Shown here one piece after another: positions 1 through 8,201 of a stretch of 64,000 nt of DNA. Made by a program: the position numbers and the translations under genes. Position 1 is the stretch's first letter. Every line of letters starts with the position of its first letter. The DNA comes from Pseudomonas frederiksbergensis (GTDB taxonomy: Bacteria > Pseudomonadota > Gammaproteobacteria > Pseudomonadales > Pseudomonadaceae), in the NCBI RefSeq assembly GCF_003732665.1, contig NZ_MOBP01000001.1:43466-107465 (forward strand), read 5' to 3'. Below the pieces are notes generated by a model. That model searched no databases and was not told the origin of the DNA. It saw only the letters and a program-made list of their open reading frames with translations.

Positions 1-395
1 ATGGGATGTTGAATGGGCCGGCCTCTTCGCGAGCAAGCCCGCTCCCACAGGGGGGCCGTGGCGGTCATAGGATTAAGGTTCACTGGAGATCAACTGTGGG
101 AGCGGGCTTGCTCGCGAAAGCGGTGGGTCAGGCAATGGGATGTTGAATGGGCCGGCCACTTCGCGAGCAGGCTCGCTCCCACAGGGGGGCCGTGGCGCTC
201 ATAGGATTAAGGTTCATTGGAGATCAACTGTGGGAGCGGGCTTGCTCGCGAAAGCGGTGGGTCAGGCAATGGGATGTTGAATGGGCCGGCCTCTTCGCGA
301 GCAAGCCCGCTCCCACAGGGGGGCTGTGGCGGTCATAGGATTAAGGTTCACTGGAGATCAACTGTGGGAGCGAGCTTGCTCGCGAAAGCGGTGGG
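1..395. repeat. Tandem array of REP doublets, 134-bp period, about 3 copies
   Basis: The unit begins ATGGGATGTTGAATGGG at 1, 135 and 269, so the period is exactly 134 bp. The copies differ at only a few bases, and the third decays after about 395. Each unit holds two inverted REP cores, TTCGCGAGCAAGCCCGCTCCC and its complement, separated by a spacer. The array may extend left beyond the window. No gene is credible here: the short open frames simply read through the repeats. It lies just past the 3' end of the response-regulator gene. Confidence 0.93.
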
Positions 396-399
396 TCTG

Positions 400-807
400 T
401 CACAGGGATTGTGAATGAGCCTGCGGAAACAGGTTGTTTAATGTCTCCAGCAACCGTATGTGGTAGATGGGCTTGCGAAACAGGTCGAGCACCTGCAGGC
501 GCAGCATGTCGCTGACGTCCTCCATGTCCGCATGCCCGGACGTGACGATCACCGGCAAGTGCTGGCGCGAGGTGTGTTCACGCAAGCGCTTGATCAGCGA
601 CATGCCGCTCTCCTCCGGCATGCGCAGATCGGTGATCACCAGGGCGATATCGGGGTTGCGGGTCAGGTGATGCAGGGCGAGCTTGACCGAGGTGGCGGTA
701 AAACAGGTGAAGCCCTCGCCTTCGAGCAGTTCCGCCAGCTCCAGCAGCGCGTCCTCTTCGTCGTCAACCAGAAGCAACTGTTGGCGTGGTGGCGAAGAGG
801 GATTCAT
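400..807 (-). CDS. Single-domain response regulator (receiver only) of the flp operon
   Basis: This 135-residue protein is a stand-alone CheY-like receiver with no output domain. Visible landmarks are the acidic pair in LLLVDDEEDA (about residues 11-20), the phosphoacceptor D60 in LVITDLRMP, the conserved T/S at VIVTSG (about 89-90) and K112 in FRKPI. I chose the ATG at 807, which has AGG nine bases upstream; a GTG at 816 is in frame but lacks a ribosome site. It is the third gene of a leftward unit after two flp pilin genes, 69 bp behind the second, so it is probably co-transcribed with pilin. A receiver without an output domain usually acts by protein contact, for example as a phosphate sink or as a partner of a kinase such as the PprA-like protein nearby. 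That last step is inference. Confidence 0.85.
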   Translation of the reverse strand: MNPSSPPRQQLLLVDDEEDALLELAELLEGEGFTCFTATSVKLALHHLTRNPDIALVITDLRMPEESGMSLIKRLREHTSRQHLPVIVTSGHADMEDVSDMLRLQVLDLFRKPIYHIRLLETLNNLFPQAHSQSL

Positions 808-876
808 GGGCTGCACCTGAAAACTGAATGTAGAACCGAGTGTAGCGTGTCATTCATCCTGCGCAGCCCGCCGTGC

Positions 877-1089
877 TCAAGGCGTTTGCGCCGGCGCGGT
901 CTGGGACGATCCGCCCAGGGCCATTATCAAGTTGTTGAAAATCGCAAAAACCTTGCCGCCGATGGGCGTGACAAACACCACGACCACCACCGCAACCATC
1001 GCCACCACAATCGCGTATTCGATGGCCGAAGCCGCTTCGGTATTACTCAGGAACAGACGCGCCCGCGCCATCAAGTATTCAAAGAGCAT
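877..1089 (-). CDS. flp: Flp-type type IVb prepilin, second copy
   Basis: This is a 70-residue prepilin: a short basic leader, then ASAIEYAIVVAMVAVVVVVF, the hydrophobic Flp helix with the Glu-Tyr pair at mature positions 5-6. Flp pilins assemble into the Tad bundle pilus after cleavage by FppA. The start is the ATG at 1089 with AGGAGAA about seven bases upstream; a longer frame to 1173 has no such signal. The residue before the predicted cleavage point is Ala (EA/ASAIEY) where the sister gene has the usual Gly, read directly from codons gcg gct versus ggc gca. The Pro-rich tail (QTAPAQTP) resembles that of the sister (TAPTKPTP). It may be processed poorly or act as a minor pilin. Confidence 0.9.
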   Translation of the reverse strand: MLFEYLMARARLFLSNTEAASAIEYAIVVAMVAVVVVVFVTPIGGKVFAIFNNLIMALGGSSQTAPAQTP

Positions 1090-1221
1090 GGAAGTTCTCC
1101 TTCGTGCCAACGGCAGCCAGACAACAACAATCCAAACACCACGCCAGCACCCGAACGTGTCATCCCGTGGCAAAAACGGGTGACGAATGTACGGGCATCA
1201 CTGATGGGCGAATCAGCTCGA

Positions 1222-1428
1222 TCAAGGCGTTGGTTTGGTCGGCGCCGTGCCGCCCAGCGAAGTCAGAACAGCGCTGAAAATGTTGTAGACCTTGGTACTG
1301 ACCGGCGACACAAACACCACGACCACCACCGCCACCATGGCTACCACAATCGCGTACTCGATCGCCGATGCGCCTTCAGTACTTTTGAAGAACAAGCGGG
1401 CTCTGAGCAACAGATATTCGAGAATCAT
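1222..1428 (-). CDS. flp: Flp-type type IVb prepilin, major candidate
   Basis: This 68-residue Flp prepilin is the first gene of the leftward unit. The leader MILEYLLLRARLFFKSTEG is followed by ASAIEYAIVVAMVAVVVVVF, with the canonical Gly before the cleavage site and Glu at mature position 5, as FppA-type peptidases require. The start is the ATG at 1428 with AGGAG eight bases upstream. The helix is almost identical to that of the copy at 877-1089, so the pair arose by tandem duplication, with divergence mainly in the leader and C-terminal half. It faces the rcpC-tad operon across a 330-bp AT-rich interval, the usual divergent Pseudomonas arrangement. Being promoter-proximal and canonical, it is the likelier main structural pilin (inference). 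Confidence 0.93.
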   Translation of the reverse strand: MILEYLLLRARLFFKSTEGASAIEYAIVVAMVAVVVVVFVSPVSTKVYNIFSAVLTSLGGTAPTKPTP

Positions 1429-1758
1429 ACGTCTACTCCTTCGCGCCTCTGGCGCCGACGAAACGGTACTGCGACAGGCTTTCACCGTGCCACCAAAGCA
1501 TTGTCAACAAACCCCCGCGCAACAACTGTAAGAACGGATTAATCACAAAGGATTAGTCAGAATCCGCCCGCAAAAAAGACTCGTTATTTGTTCATTTCTC
1601 ATACTTTTGTATAGATATTTTCGGTGCGTAATGGCGTTTTGAATTAGATCGACTAGCGTGGAAATAGCGAAATAGTTGCATGTTCATAGCTGCCTGATTG
1701 CGAAGACGCCTTGTCAGGAATGGCGAGTTGTCAGTGCAGCGGGAAAGGGAGAGCCGTC
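1429..1758. promoter_or_regulatory. Divergent flp / rcpC control region
   Basis: This 330-bp stretch has no gene and is far more AT-rich than its surroundings between about 1540 and 1700, as expected for divergent promoters. Visible short motifs are a direct repeat GGATTA at 1536 and 1550 and a hairpin-like ATACTTTTGTAT at 1601-1612. In P. aeruginosa PprB activates this promoter pair. I cannot identify a PprB site here without a verified consensus. The rcpC ribosome site GGGAGAG is at 1747-1753. Confidence 0.6.
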
Positions 1759-2697
1759 ATGAACAGTCGCATCACCATGGGCCTTGCCGGCTTGCTTTTA
1801 CTCGGGGCGATTTTTGTCGGCTATTGGGGGTTGGTGCTCAGTCGTCAGCCGCTGCCTGTTGCGGCTCCAGTTGCCCCGCCGACCGCTGCCGTGACGGTGG
1901 AAAAAACCGTCGCCGCCGCCGAAGACCAGACCCGCCAGCCAGTGGTCGTGCTGACCCACGACGTGCCGCCGTTCACCCCGCTGACCGCCGCCGACCTGAC
2001 CGTGGAAAAACTGCGCAGCGCCCCCGCCGGCAGCCTGAGTAATCTCGACCAGGCGATCGGCCGCACGCCTTGGCGCCACCTGAGCGCCGGCACCTGGCTC
2101 AGCGATGACAGCTTCCAGGCCGGCGGCACCCTGGCGCGGATGATCCGCAGTGATGAGCGCGCGCTCGCCGTGGCCGTGGATGAAGTGATCGGGGCTGCCG
2201 GGCAATTGGCGCCCGGCGACTATGTAGACGTGCTGCTGTTCCTGCGCCAGGACACCAGCAACTTGCAGCAATCCGCGCAGATCGTCGTGCCGGCCATGCG
2301 CGTGCTCGGCGTGGGTGAGCAATACGGTCTGACCAACGACGGTCAACCCGCCAGCCCGGCCCTCAGCGCCGACGACAAACTCAAACAGGAGCAACGCCGC
2401 ATCGCCGCCCGCACGGTGGTGCTGGCCGTGCCCGAACAACTCTTGAGCCGGTTGATGCTGGCGACCCAGGTCGGCACTTTGCGCCTGGCGGTGCGCAGCA
2501 GCGAAGAGCAGCGCCTGGCCAAGTACTGGGCCGGCGAAAACCAGGCGCCGGGCAAGCTCGACAGCGCCAACAGCCAGCTCTTCCAGTTCACCCAACTGGC
2601 CCTCGGCGGCGCACCGAAAGGTCCCGCCAGCGGCGCAGCCCCACGACGTGCCATCGAAGTGATTCGCGGCAATCAGCTCACCCAACAAACCCCATGA
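1759..2697 (+). CDS. rcpC: RcpC/CpaB, Flp pilus assembly periplasmic protein
   Basis: This 312-residue CpaB/RcpC-family component of the Tad secretion machine has one N-terminal membrane helix (about residues 7-27, LAGLLLLGAIFVGYWGLVL), a Pro/Ala-rich linker, and then a SAF-like domain starting around VVVLTHDVPPFTPL. The SAF domain is also found in flagellar FlgA proteins. In Tad systems RcpC is thought to contact the outer-membrane secretin RcpA in the periplasm. I chose the ATG at 1759 (MNSRITMG) with GGGAGAG five bases upstream; a longer frame from 1711 lacks a ribosome site. The stop overlaps the first possible rcpA start (ATGA at 2694), so it heads a tightly coupled operon that continues through tadD. 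Confidence 0.93.
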   Translation: MNSRITMGLAGLLLLGAIFVGYWGLVLSRQPLPVAAPVAPPTAAVTVEKTVAAAEDQTRQPVVVLTHDVPPFTPLTAADLTVEKLRSAPAGSLSNLDQAIGRTPWRHLSAGTWLSDDSFQAGGTLARMIRSDERALAVAVDEVIGAAGQLAPGDYVDVLLFLRQDTSNLQQSAQIVVPAMRVLGVGEQYGLTNDGQPASPALSADDKLKQEQRRIAARTVVLAVPEQLLSRLMLATQVGTLRLAVRSSEEQRLAKYWAGENQAPGKLDSANSQLFQFTQLALGGAPKGPASGAAPRRAIEVIRGNQLTQQTP

Positions 2698-2717
2698 CTG
2701 ATCAAGGATGCCGCTGC

Positions 2718-3941
2718 ATGCAGAGTCGTTCCATGCCGACCTTCAAACCCGTGCTCTGGGCCTTGATGCTGATAGCTCTGCCCATGGAAGCCGCGTTTGC
2801 GGTGACTGGCAATTGCGCCGCGCTGGGGCGTTTGCCACCGGTGATCGAGATCGGTGAAGGCTTGCAACAGGACCTGCAATCCCCCGTTGCAATCACTCGC
2901 CTGGCCATCGGCGATCCGAAAATTGCCGACGTACACCCCAACGGCAGCAGCGCGTTTTTGTTGACCGGCATGGCGCCCGGCGCCACCAGCCTGATGATCT
3001 GGACCGCCTGCGCCAGCGAACCTCGGCAGAGCATGGTGTTCGTCCAGGGCCGCGCCACGGCGGCCCTGACCAGCGCCAGCACGCTGCCGTCGGATGACAC
3101 GGCACTGCCGTCACAGGTGCAAACCGACATCCGCTTCGTCGAAGTCAGCCGCACCAAACTCAAGGAAGCCACCGCCTCATTGATCGGCACTCGCGGCAAC
3201 TTTTTGTTCGGAGCACCGGGCACGTTGCCGGCCATCGACGGTGTGGTGACGCCCAAGTTGCCGGTGGACAACAGCCTGTTCAACTTCTCCTGGATCGGCG
3301 GCAAAACCATGATGATCATCAACGCGCTGGAGGGCAGCGGCTTTGCCTACACCCTGGCGCGGCCGAGCCTGGTGGCGCTCAGCGGGCAGAGCGCAAGTTT
3401 CCTCGCCGGCGGTGAAATCCCGATCCCGGTGCCCAGTGCCGGCAGCGATAACGTGTCCATCGAGTACAAGGAGTTCGGCATCCGCCTGACCCTGACGCCA
3501 ACCATCATCAGCCACAATCGCATCGCACTGAAGGTCGCGCCGGAAGTCAGCGAACTGGACTTCAGCAACGCCGTGAACATCGCCGGCACCACCGTGCCGG
3601 CCCTGACCATCCGCCGCACCGATACCAGTATTTCCCTGGCCGACGGTGAGAGTTTCGTCATCAGCGGCCTGATCAGCACCACCAACAGTTCCCAGGTGAA
3701 CAAGTTTCCGGGGCTGGGCGACATCCCGGTCCTCGGTGCTTTTTTCCGTAGTTCGCAGATCAAGCGCGAAGAGCGCGAGCTGCTGATGATCGTCACCCCG
3801 CACCTGGTTCAGCCCTTGGCCGCCGAGGCGCAGTTGCCGTCGTTGCCGGGGGAAAAACTGCGCAACTACGACCCGAATTTCTATCGCATGTTCTTCCTCG
3901 AAAACGGTAACTTCGACAAACGCAGCGGACTGTCGCAATGA
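2718..3941 (+). CDS. rcpA: RcpA/CpaC, Tad pilus outer-membrane secretin
   Basis: This secretin forms the outer-membrane pore for the Flp pilus. It has a signal peptide (PVLWALMLIALPMEAAFA), an N-terminal periplasmic domain ending near residue 110 with the typical IGDPKIADVHP stretch, and a C-terminal secretin domain with the family signatures VALSGQSASFLAGGEIPIPV and LGDIPVLGAFFRS. A frame opens at 2694 with ATGA overlapping rcpC. The ATG at 2718 is better placed, with AAGGA about nine bases upstream, and puts the signal sequence near the N-terminus; the ATG at 2733 is also possible. The length, about 407 residues, is usual for CpaC/RcpA. It overlaps tadZ by four bases. Confidence 0.93.
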   Translation: MQSRSMPTFKPVLWALMLIALPMEAAFAVTGNCAALGRLPPVIEIGEGLQQDLQSPVAITRLAIGDPKIADVHPNGSSAFLLTGMAPGATSLMIWTACASEPRQSMVFVQGRATAALTSASTLPSDDTALPSQVQTDIRFVEVSRTKLKEATASLIGTRGNFLFGAPGTLPAIDGVVTPKLPVDNSLFNFSWIGGKTMMIINALEGSGFAYTLARPSLVALSGQSASFLAGGEIPIPVPSAGSDNVSIEYKEFGIRLTLTPTIISHNRIALKVAPEVSELDFSNAVNIAGTTVPALTIRRTDTSISLADGESFVISGLISTTNSSQVNKFPGLGDIPVLGAFFRSSQIKREERELLMIVTPHLVQPLAAEAQLPSLPGEKLRNYDPNFYRMFFLENGNFDKRSGLSQ

Positions 3942-5128
3942 GTCAGAGCCTGAGCCAGACCTTCCTCGCCATCACCCGCAACAGCACCGATCTTGAGTGG
4001 CTGCAAGGCGCCCTGGCGCCCCTCGGCCAAGTGGTCAGCGCCGGCGGGGGCAGCCTCGACGAATTGCTGGCACTGGTGGACGTGACCTTCGCCAGCCTGG
4101 TGTTCGTCGGCCTCGACCGTGAACACGTGGTGGCCCAGAGCGCGTTGATCGAAGGGGCGCTGGAAGCCAAGCCGATGCTCGCCATCGTCGCCCTCGGCGA
4201 TGGCATGGACAATCAACTGGTGCTCAATGCCATGCGCGCCGGGGCGCGGGATTTCGTCGCCTATGGCTCGCGCTCCAGCGAGGTCGCCGGGCTGGTGCGG
4301 CGCCTGAGCAAACGCCTGCCGCCCGTGACCACCAACACGCAACTGGGCGGCCTCACGGTGTTGTACGGCACCCAGAGCAATGGCGACGGCGCACTGCTGG
4401 CCAATCACCTGGCGCTGGTGGTGCAAAAGAGCGGGCAACAAACTTTGCTGATCGACCTCGGCCTGCCCCGGGGCGACAGCCTGGCCTTGCTGGGGCTGGA
4501 GAGTTCGTTCCACTTCGGCGATGCCCTGCGCCACTTGCGCCGTCTCGATGCGACGCTGATCGACAGCGCCTTCACCAGCGCCGAAGCGGGGCTGCGCATT
4601 CTCGCCTACGCCAGCAACGACGAGCCCCTGGAAAGCACCAGCGCCGCCGAGCTGTACATGCTGCTCAGCGCCTTGCGCCAACACTTCCAGCACATCGTGG
4701 TGAACCTCACCGGCCAGCCGGACAGTGAAGCCCTGCGCACCTTTGTCAGCCATTGCGACAAGTTGCTGTGGTACAGCGACCAGAATGTCCTCGACTGCCG
4801 GCGCAACCTCGCGGTGCTCAACCTGTGGCGGGAAAAAGGCATGAAGCTTGACCACGGGCGCTTGCTGATCGACCGCTACCTGGGCCACATCGCACCGGAC
4901 TCGGAAACCCTCGGCAAGACCTTCAACCTGGAAGTGATCGCGGTGCTGGCCTACAGCCCGGAAGTGCGCCTTAACGCCAAGAACCAGGGCGTGACCCTGT
5001 TCGAACTGGCGCCTCGGGAAAAACTCACGCAAAGCCTGCGCACCCTCGGCGAACGTCTGGCCAAGCGCTCCGAAGGCCTGGCCAAGCCCAAGACCGGTTG
5101 GCTTGATCGTTTGAGGGGCACCTCATGA
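3938..5128 (+). CDS. tadZ: TadZ/CpaE-like pilus localisation ATPase with degenerate P-loop
   Basis: This 396-residue protein follows the TadZ plan: an N-terminal receiver-like domain (about residues 1-125) and then a ParA/MinD-like domain. In Tad systems TadZ marks the cell pole and recruits TadA. Where an intact MinD fold would have a Lys-containing deviant Walker A, this sequence reads LYGTQSNGDGALLANHLALV (about residues 147-166). It has no P-loop lysine and no GK[ST], so ATP hydrolysis looks unlikely. The later strand LLIDLGLPRGDSLALL keeps the Walker A' position. The gene starts with ATGA overlapping rcpA and ends overlapping tadA by four bases, so translation is coupled. Confidence 0.88.
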   Translation: MSQSLSQTFLAITRNSTDLEWLQGALAPLGQVVSAGGGSLDELLALVDVTFASLVFVGLDREHVVAQSALIEGALEAKPMLAIVALGDGMDNQLVLNAMRAGARDFVAYGSRSSEVAGLVRRLSKRLPPVTTNTQLGGLTVLYGTQSNGDGALLANHLALVVQKSGQQTLLIDLGLPRGDSLALLGLESSFHFGDALRHLRRLDATLIDSAFTSAEAGLRILAYASNDEPLESTSAAELYMLLSALRQHFQHIVVNLTGQPDSEALRTFVSHCDKLLWYSDQNVLDCRRNLAVLNLWREKGMKLDHGRLLIDRYLGHIAPDSETLGKTFNLEVIAVLAYSPEVRLNAKNQGVTLFELAPREKLTQSLRTLGERLAKRSEGLAKPKTGWLDRLRGTS

Positions 5129-6390
5129 GCGAAAAACTCTTCGGCGCACCTTCCCGTAGCGCCGCCGGCAACACCGACCATGAAGGCCTGAAACTGGTGC
5201 TGCACCGCTACATCATCGATGCCATCGAAGAGTCGGGAAAAAACCTGCTGGAAGGTTCGCGGCCACTGCTGGCGCAGTTCGTTACGGATAAGGTCGCCGA
5301 ATACATCGCCCGCCTGCACCTGGCGATTTCCCGCTATGAAATGGAGCGACTGGCCGAGGAAATCGTCGACGAACTCACCGGTTTCGGGCCGCTGGAAGTG
5401 TTGCTGCGAGACACCGCGGTCACGGAAATCCTGGTCAACGGCCCGCATCGGGTGTTCATCGAACGGGACGGGGTGCTGCACCTGAGCGACCTGCGGTTTA
5501 TCGATGCGCACCATGTGGAGCGGGTCATGCAGCGCATCCTCGCGCCCCTCGGTCGGCGGCTCGATGAGTCGTCGCCGATGGTCGATGCGCGCCTGCCCGA
5601 TGGCAGCCGGGTCAACGCGATCATCCCGCCGATTGCCCTGGATGGGCCGTGCCTGTCGATTCGAAAGTTTCGCAAGGACATGCTCAAAAGCAGCGATTTG
5701 ATGGCGATGCAAACCATCGACCAGGCGATTTTCGAGTTCCTGCAAAACGCCGTCGGCAAACGCTGCAACATCCTGATCAGCGGCGGCACCGGCACGGGTA
5801 AAACCACGTTGCTGAATATTCTCAGCCAGTTGATCAACCCCCACGAACGGCTGGTGACCATCGAAGATGTGGCCGAATTGCAACTCGGTCACCCCCATGT
5901 CGTGCGCCTGGAAACCCGGCCGCCGAATGCCGAGGGCCACGGTGAAGTGAAGGCCAGCGACCTGATTCGCAACGCCCTGCGGATGCGCCCGGACCGGATC
6001 ATCCTCGGTGAGATTCGCGGCGTCGAAGTGCTCGACGTACTCACCGCGATGAACACCGGCCACGACGGCTCCATGAGTACGGTGCACGCCAACAACGCCC
6101 AGGATGCGTTGCTGCGCCTGGAAACCCTGGTCGGCCTCACCGGCCGCGCGGTGGCCGAGCGCACCTTGCGGCAAATGATCTGCGCGGCCCTGGACGTGAT
6201 CATCCAACTGACGCGCATGCCCGATGGCCGGCGCTGTGTCAGCGAAGTGGTGGAAGTGGTGGGTGTGCGCGAGGACGTGTACGTCACCAACACCCTGTTC
6301 CGCCTCGACCGCCGTACCGGTTTCGGCTTCTTGCGCGAAGCGGTCAACCCGGCGGGTGACAAGCTGCGTCACGAGTCGAGCCTGGGCTGA
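5125..6390 (+). CDS. tadA: TadA/CpaF, Tad secretion ATPase
   Basis: This cytoplasmic hexameric ATPase of the type II/IV secretion superfamily powers Flp assembly. In order: an N-terminal helical domain, a linker with [13 protein letters not shown] and VTEILVNGP (the CpaF family signature, about residues 83-110), Walker [14 protein letters not shown] with the lysine at residue 226, an Asp/Glu box around [11 protein letters not shown], and a Walker B region at [11 protein letters not shown], followed by the conserved [13 protein letters not shown]is box. The 421-residue length is typical. The start overlaps the tadZ stop as ATGA, with a GAGGGG-type ribosome site just upstream. The gap to tadB is 18 bp. 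Confidence 0.97.
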   Translation: MSEKLFGAPSRSAAGNTDHEGLKLVLHRYIIDAIEESGKNLLEGSRPLLAQFVTDKVAEYIARLHLAISRYEMERLAEEIVDELTGFGPLEVLLRDTAVTEILVNGPHRVFIERDGVLHLSDLRFIDAHHVERVMQRILAPLGRRLDESSPMVDARLPDGSRVNAIIPPIALDGPCLSIRKFRKDMLKSSDLMAMQTIDQAIFEFLQNAVGKRCNILISGGTGTGKTTLLNILSQLINPHERLVTIEDVAELQLGHPHVVRLETRPPNAEGHGEVKASDLIRNALRMRPDRIILGEIRGVEVLDVLTAMNTGHDGSMSTVHANNAQDALLRLETLVGLTGRAVAERTLRQMICAALDVIIQLTRMPDGRRCVSEVVEVVGVREDVYVTNTLFRLDRRTGFGFLREAVNPAGDKLRHESSLG

Positions 6391-6408
6391 TTCCATGGAG
6401 CATCCAGC

Positions 6409-7293
6409 ATGATTGTCCCGCTCATTCTCAGTCTGATTTGCGTGGTGCTACTCGGGCTCTCGGGGTGGCTGTTTTTGCACGGCATCCGCAAGACCGGCAA
6501 CGAACGGGTGCTCGGTCGACTGGCCCAGGGGCAGCCGCAATTGACGGCGCAGAAAACCACGTGGGTGGGTCTTGAGCGGATGTTTTTGCGTGCGGGCCTG
6601 GGTCGTCCAACCGAGCGTCTGGGCCTATGGTTGGCCCTGTGGGCGGTGGCGCTGTTGCTGGGTTATCTGCTCGCCGACTGGATAGGTTTGCTCACGGTTG
6701 TGCTCGCGCCGCCACTGCTGCTGCGGCTGTACATTTCATGGCTGTTTCGCCGCCGGATCAAACGCATGGTCGAGCAGTTGCCGCAGTTGCTGGACTACAC
6801 CGTGCGCAGTCTCAAATCCGGACGCACCCTGGCCGACGCGGTCATGGGCGGGATCGAATCCAGCGAAGATCCGCTGAAACGGGCCATGGGCCGGGTGCAG
6901 CGCAACGTGCAGCTTGGGGTGAATCTGCCGGACGCCGTGAGCGATTTCGCCGAGCTCTATGAACAGGACGAACTGCGCATGTTTGCCCTGGGCCTGAAGG
7001 TCAATCATCGCTATGGCGGCAACGCCAGCGAGTTGCTGGAGAACCTGATCAAACTGATTCGCGAACGGGACCAGGGTGCCCGCCAATTGCGCGCCTTGAC
7101 CGGGGAAACGCGGATGACGGCTTGGGTGCTGGGGTCGCTGCCGATGATTCTGGTGAGTTACTTCATGCTGACCAACCCCGGCTACATGCTCGGCATGTGG
7201 CATGACTCGGGCGGCCAGGTCATGTTGATTGTCGCCGTGGTGCTGCAGGTGTTCGGCTGCCTGGCACTGTGGCGCATGTTGCGGAGTGTTTGA
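6409..7293 (+). CDS. tadB: TadB, Tad inner-membrane platform protein
   Basis: This 294-residue protein belongs to the GspF/TadB family. It has an N-terminal membrane helix (about residues 2-23), a pair of hydrophobic segments around 70-105 and a C-terminal one around 243-290. Between them lies the cytoplasmic GspF-type helical domain, recognisable in RMVEQLPQLLDYTVRSLKSG and NHRYGGNASELLENL. TadB and TadC together form the platform through which TadA drives pilin assembly. The ATG at 6409 has GGAG about eight bases upstream. tadC follows after a single base. Confidence 0.94.
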   Translation: MIVPLILSLICVVLLGLSGWLFLHGIRKTGNERVLGRLAQGQPQLTAQKTTWVGLERMFLRAGLGRPTERLGLWLALWAVALLLGYLLADWIGLLTVVLAPPLLLRLYISWLFRRRIKRMVEQLPQLLDYTVRSLKSGRTLADAVMGGIESSEDPLKRAMGRVQRNVQLGVNLPDAVSDFAELYEQDELRMFALGLKVNHRYGGNASELLENLIKLIRERDQGARQLRALTGETRMTAWVLGSLPMILVSYFMLTNPGYMLGMWHDSGGQVMLIVAVVLQVFGCLALWRMLRSV

Positions 7294-7294
7294 C

Positions 7295-8179
7295 ATGGTT
7301 TTGCTGGCCAGTCTGATGCTGTTTCTCGGGGCCTTGCTGCTGGTGGTCAATCACCTGCTGCAAGCACGACGCCGGGTGCGCCTGGTGACCCAGCGCTTGC
7401 AGGGGCAACTGGTGCGCGAGAACCGTTTCGGCAATTGGCTGCGGGCGCTCGGCAACAGCCGTTTCGGCCAGCGCTCGGTCAGTATCGACAGCGAAACCCA
7501 GAACCTGCTCGGCCGCCTGGGCTGGCGCCGCGCCAATGAGCGGGCGGTGTACGCCGCGTGCCAGATCGGCACACCGTTGTTGCTATTGGGGCTGGGGTTG
7601 TTCCTGCGGGAAGTGTTTTTCCCGCAAGCGGCCAACGGCTGGATCGTGCCGCTGCTGGCCACCGGCATGGGTTACTTGCTGCCCAAACGCCTGTTGGCCT
7701 ACGCCGCGGCACGTCGGCAGCAAACCATCGCCGTGGAAATCTCGACCTTCATCCCCCTGCTGCGCATCCTCTTCGAATCGGGCATGGCGGTCGAACAGGC
7801 GTTGCGGGTGCTCAGCACCGAAGGGCAGAAACTCTTGCCCGAGCTGACCAGCGAATTACGCCTGATCCTGACCCGCGTCGACTCCGGCCTGGAACTCAGC
7901 CAGGAATTGCACAAGGCCGCGGTGATGCTGGCGGTGGACGAATTCAGCGACACCTGCGTGATCTTGCAGCAGTTGATTCACCAGGGCGGCGGCGCGATGA
8001 AATCCCTGCTGGCGCTCAAGCAACTGCTCGACGATCGGCGCCTGACGCGGCTGCAGGAATACATCTCGAAAATGTCGGCCAAGATGTCCGTGGTGATGAT
8101 GCTGTTTCTGTTTCCGGCCCTGTTGATCGTCCTGGCCGGCCCCGGGTTCACCGCGATTACCCGGGCGTTTGCCAGCTGA
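7295..8179 (+). CDS. tadC: TadC, Tad inner-membrane platform protein
   Basis: This 294-residue partner of TadB in the inner-membrane platform has an N-terminal helix (MVLLASLMLFLGALLLVVNH), a helix pair around residues 85-130, the GspF-like cytoplasmic domain with STFIPLLRILFESGMAVEQA, and a C-terminal helix (MSVVMMLFLFPALLIVLAGP). I chose the ATG at 7295, one base after the tadB stop (TGACATG). An in-frame start at 7229 would overlap tadB by 65 bp and add a non-hydrophobic Cys-rich leader, so I rejected it. Confidence 0.94.
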   Translation: MVLLASLMLFLGALLLVVNHLLQARRRVRLVTQRLQGQLVRENRFGNWLRALGNSRFGQRSVSIDSETQNLLGRLGWRRANERAVYAACQIGTPLLLLGLGLFLREVFFPQAANGWIVPLLATGMGYLLPKRLLAYAAARRQQTIAVEISTFIPLLRILFESGMAVEQALRVLSTEGQKLLPELTSELRLILTRVDSGLELSQELHKAAVMLAVDEFSDTCVILQQLIHQGGGAMKSLLALKQLLDDRRLTRLQEYISKMSAKMSVVMMLFLFPALLIVLAGPGFTAITRAFAS

Positions 8180-8201
8180 GTAACGCACCTTTTGAGGGAA
8201 C

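Noticed and set aside
1..414. Three short open frames of about 63 codons with nearly identical proteins
   Set aside because: They are translations of the 134-bp REP array, not a gene family.
460..1542. A 360-codon open frame on the plus strand over the response-regulator and flp genes
   Set aside because: It is the antisense of three well-supported genes, has low-complexity His/Arg runs and no ribosome site.
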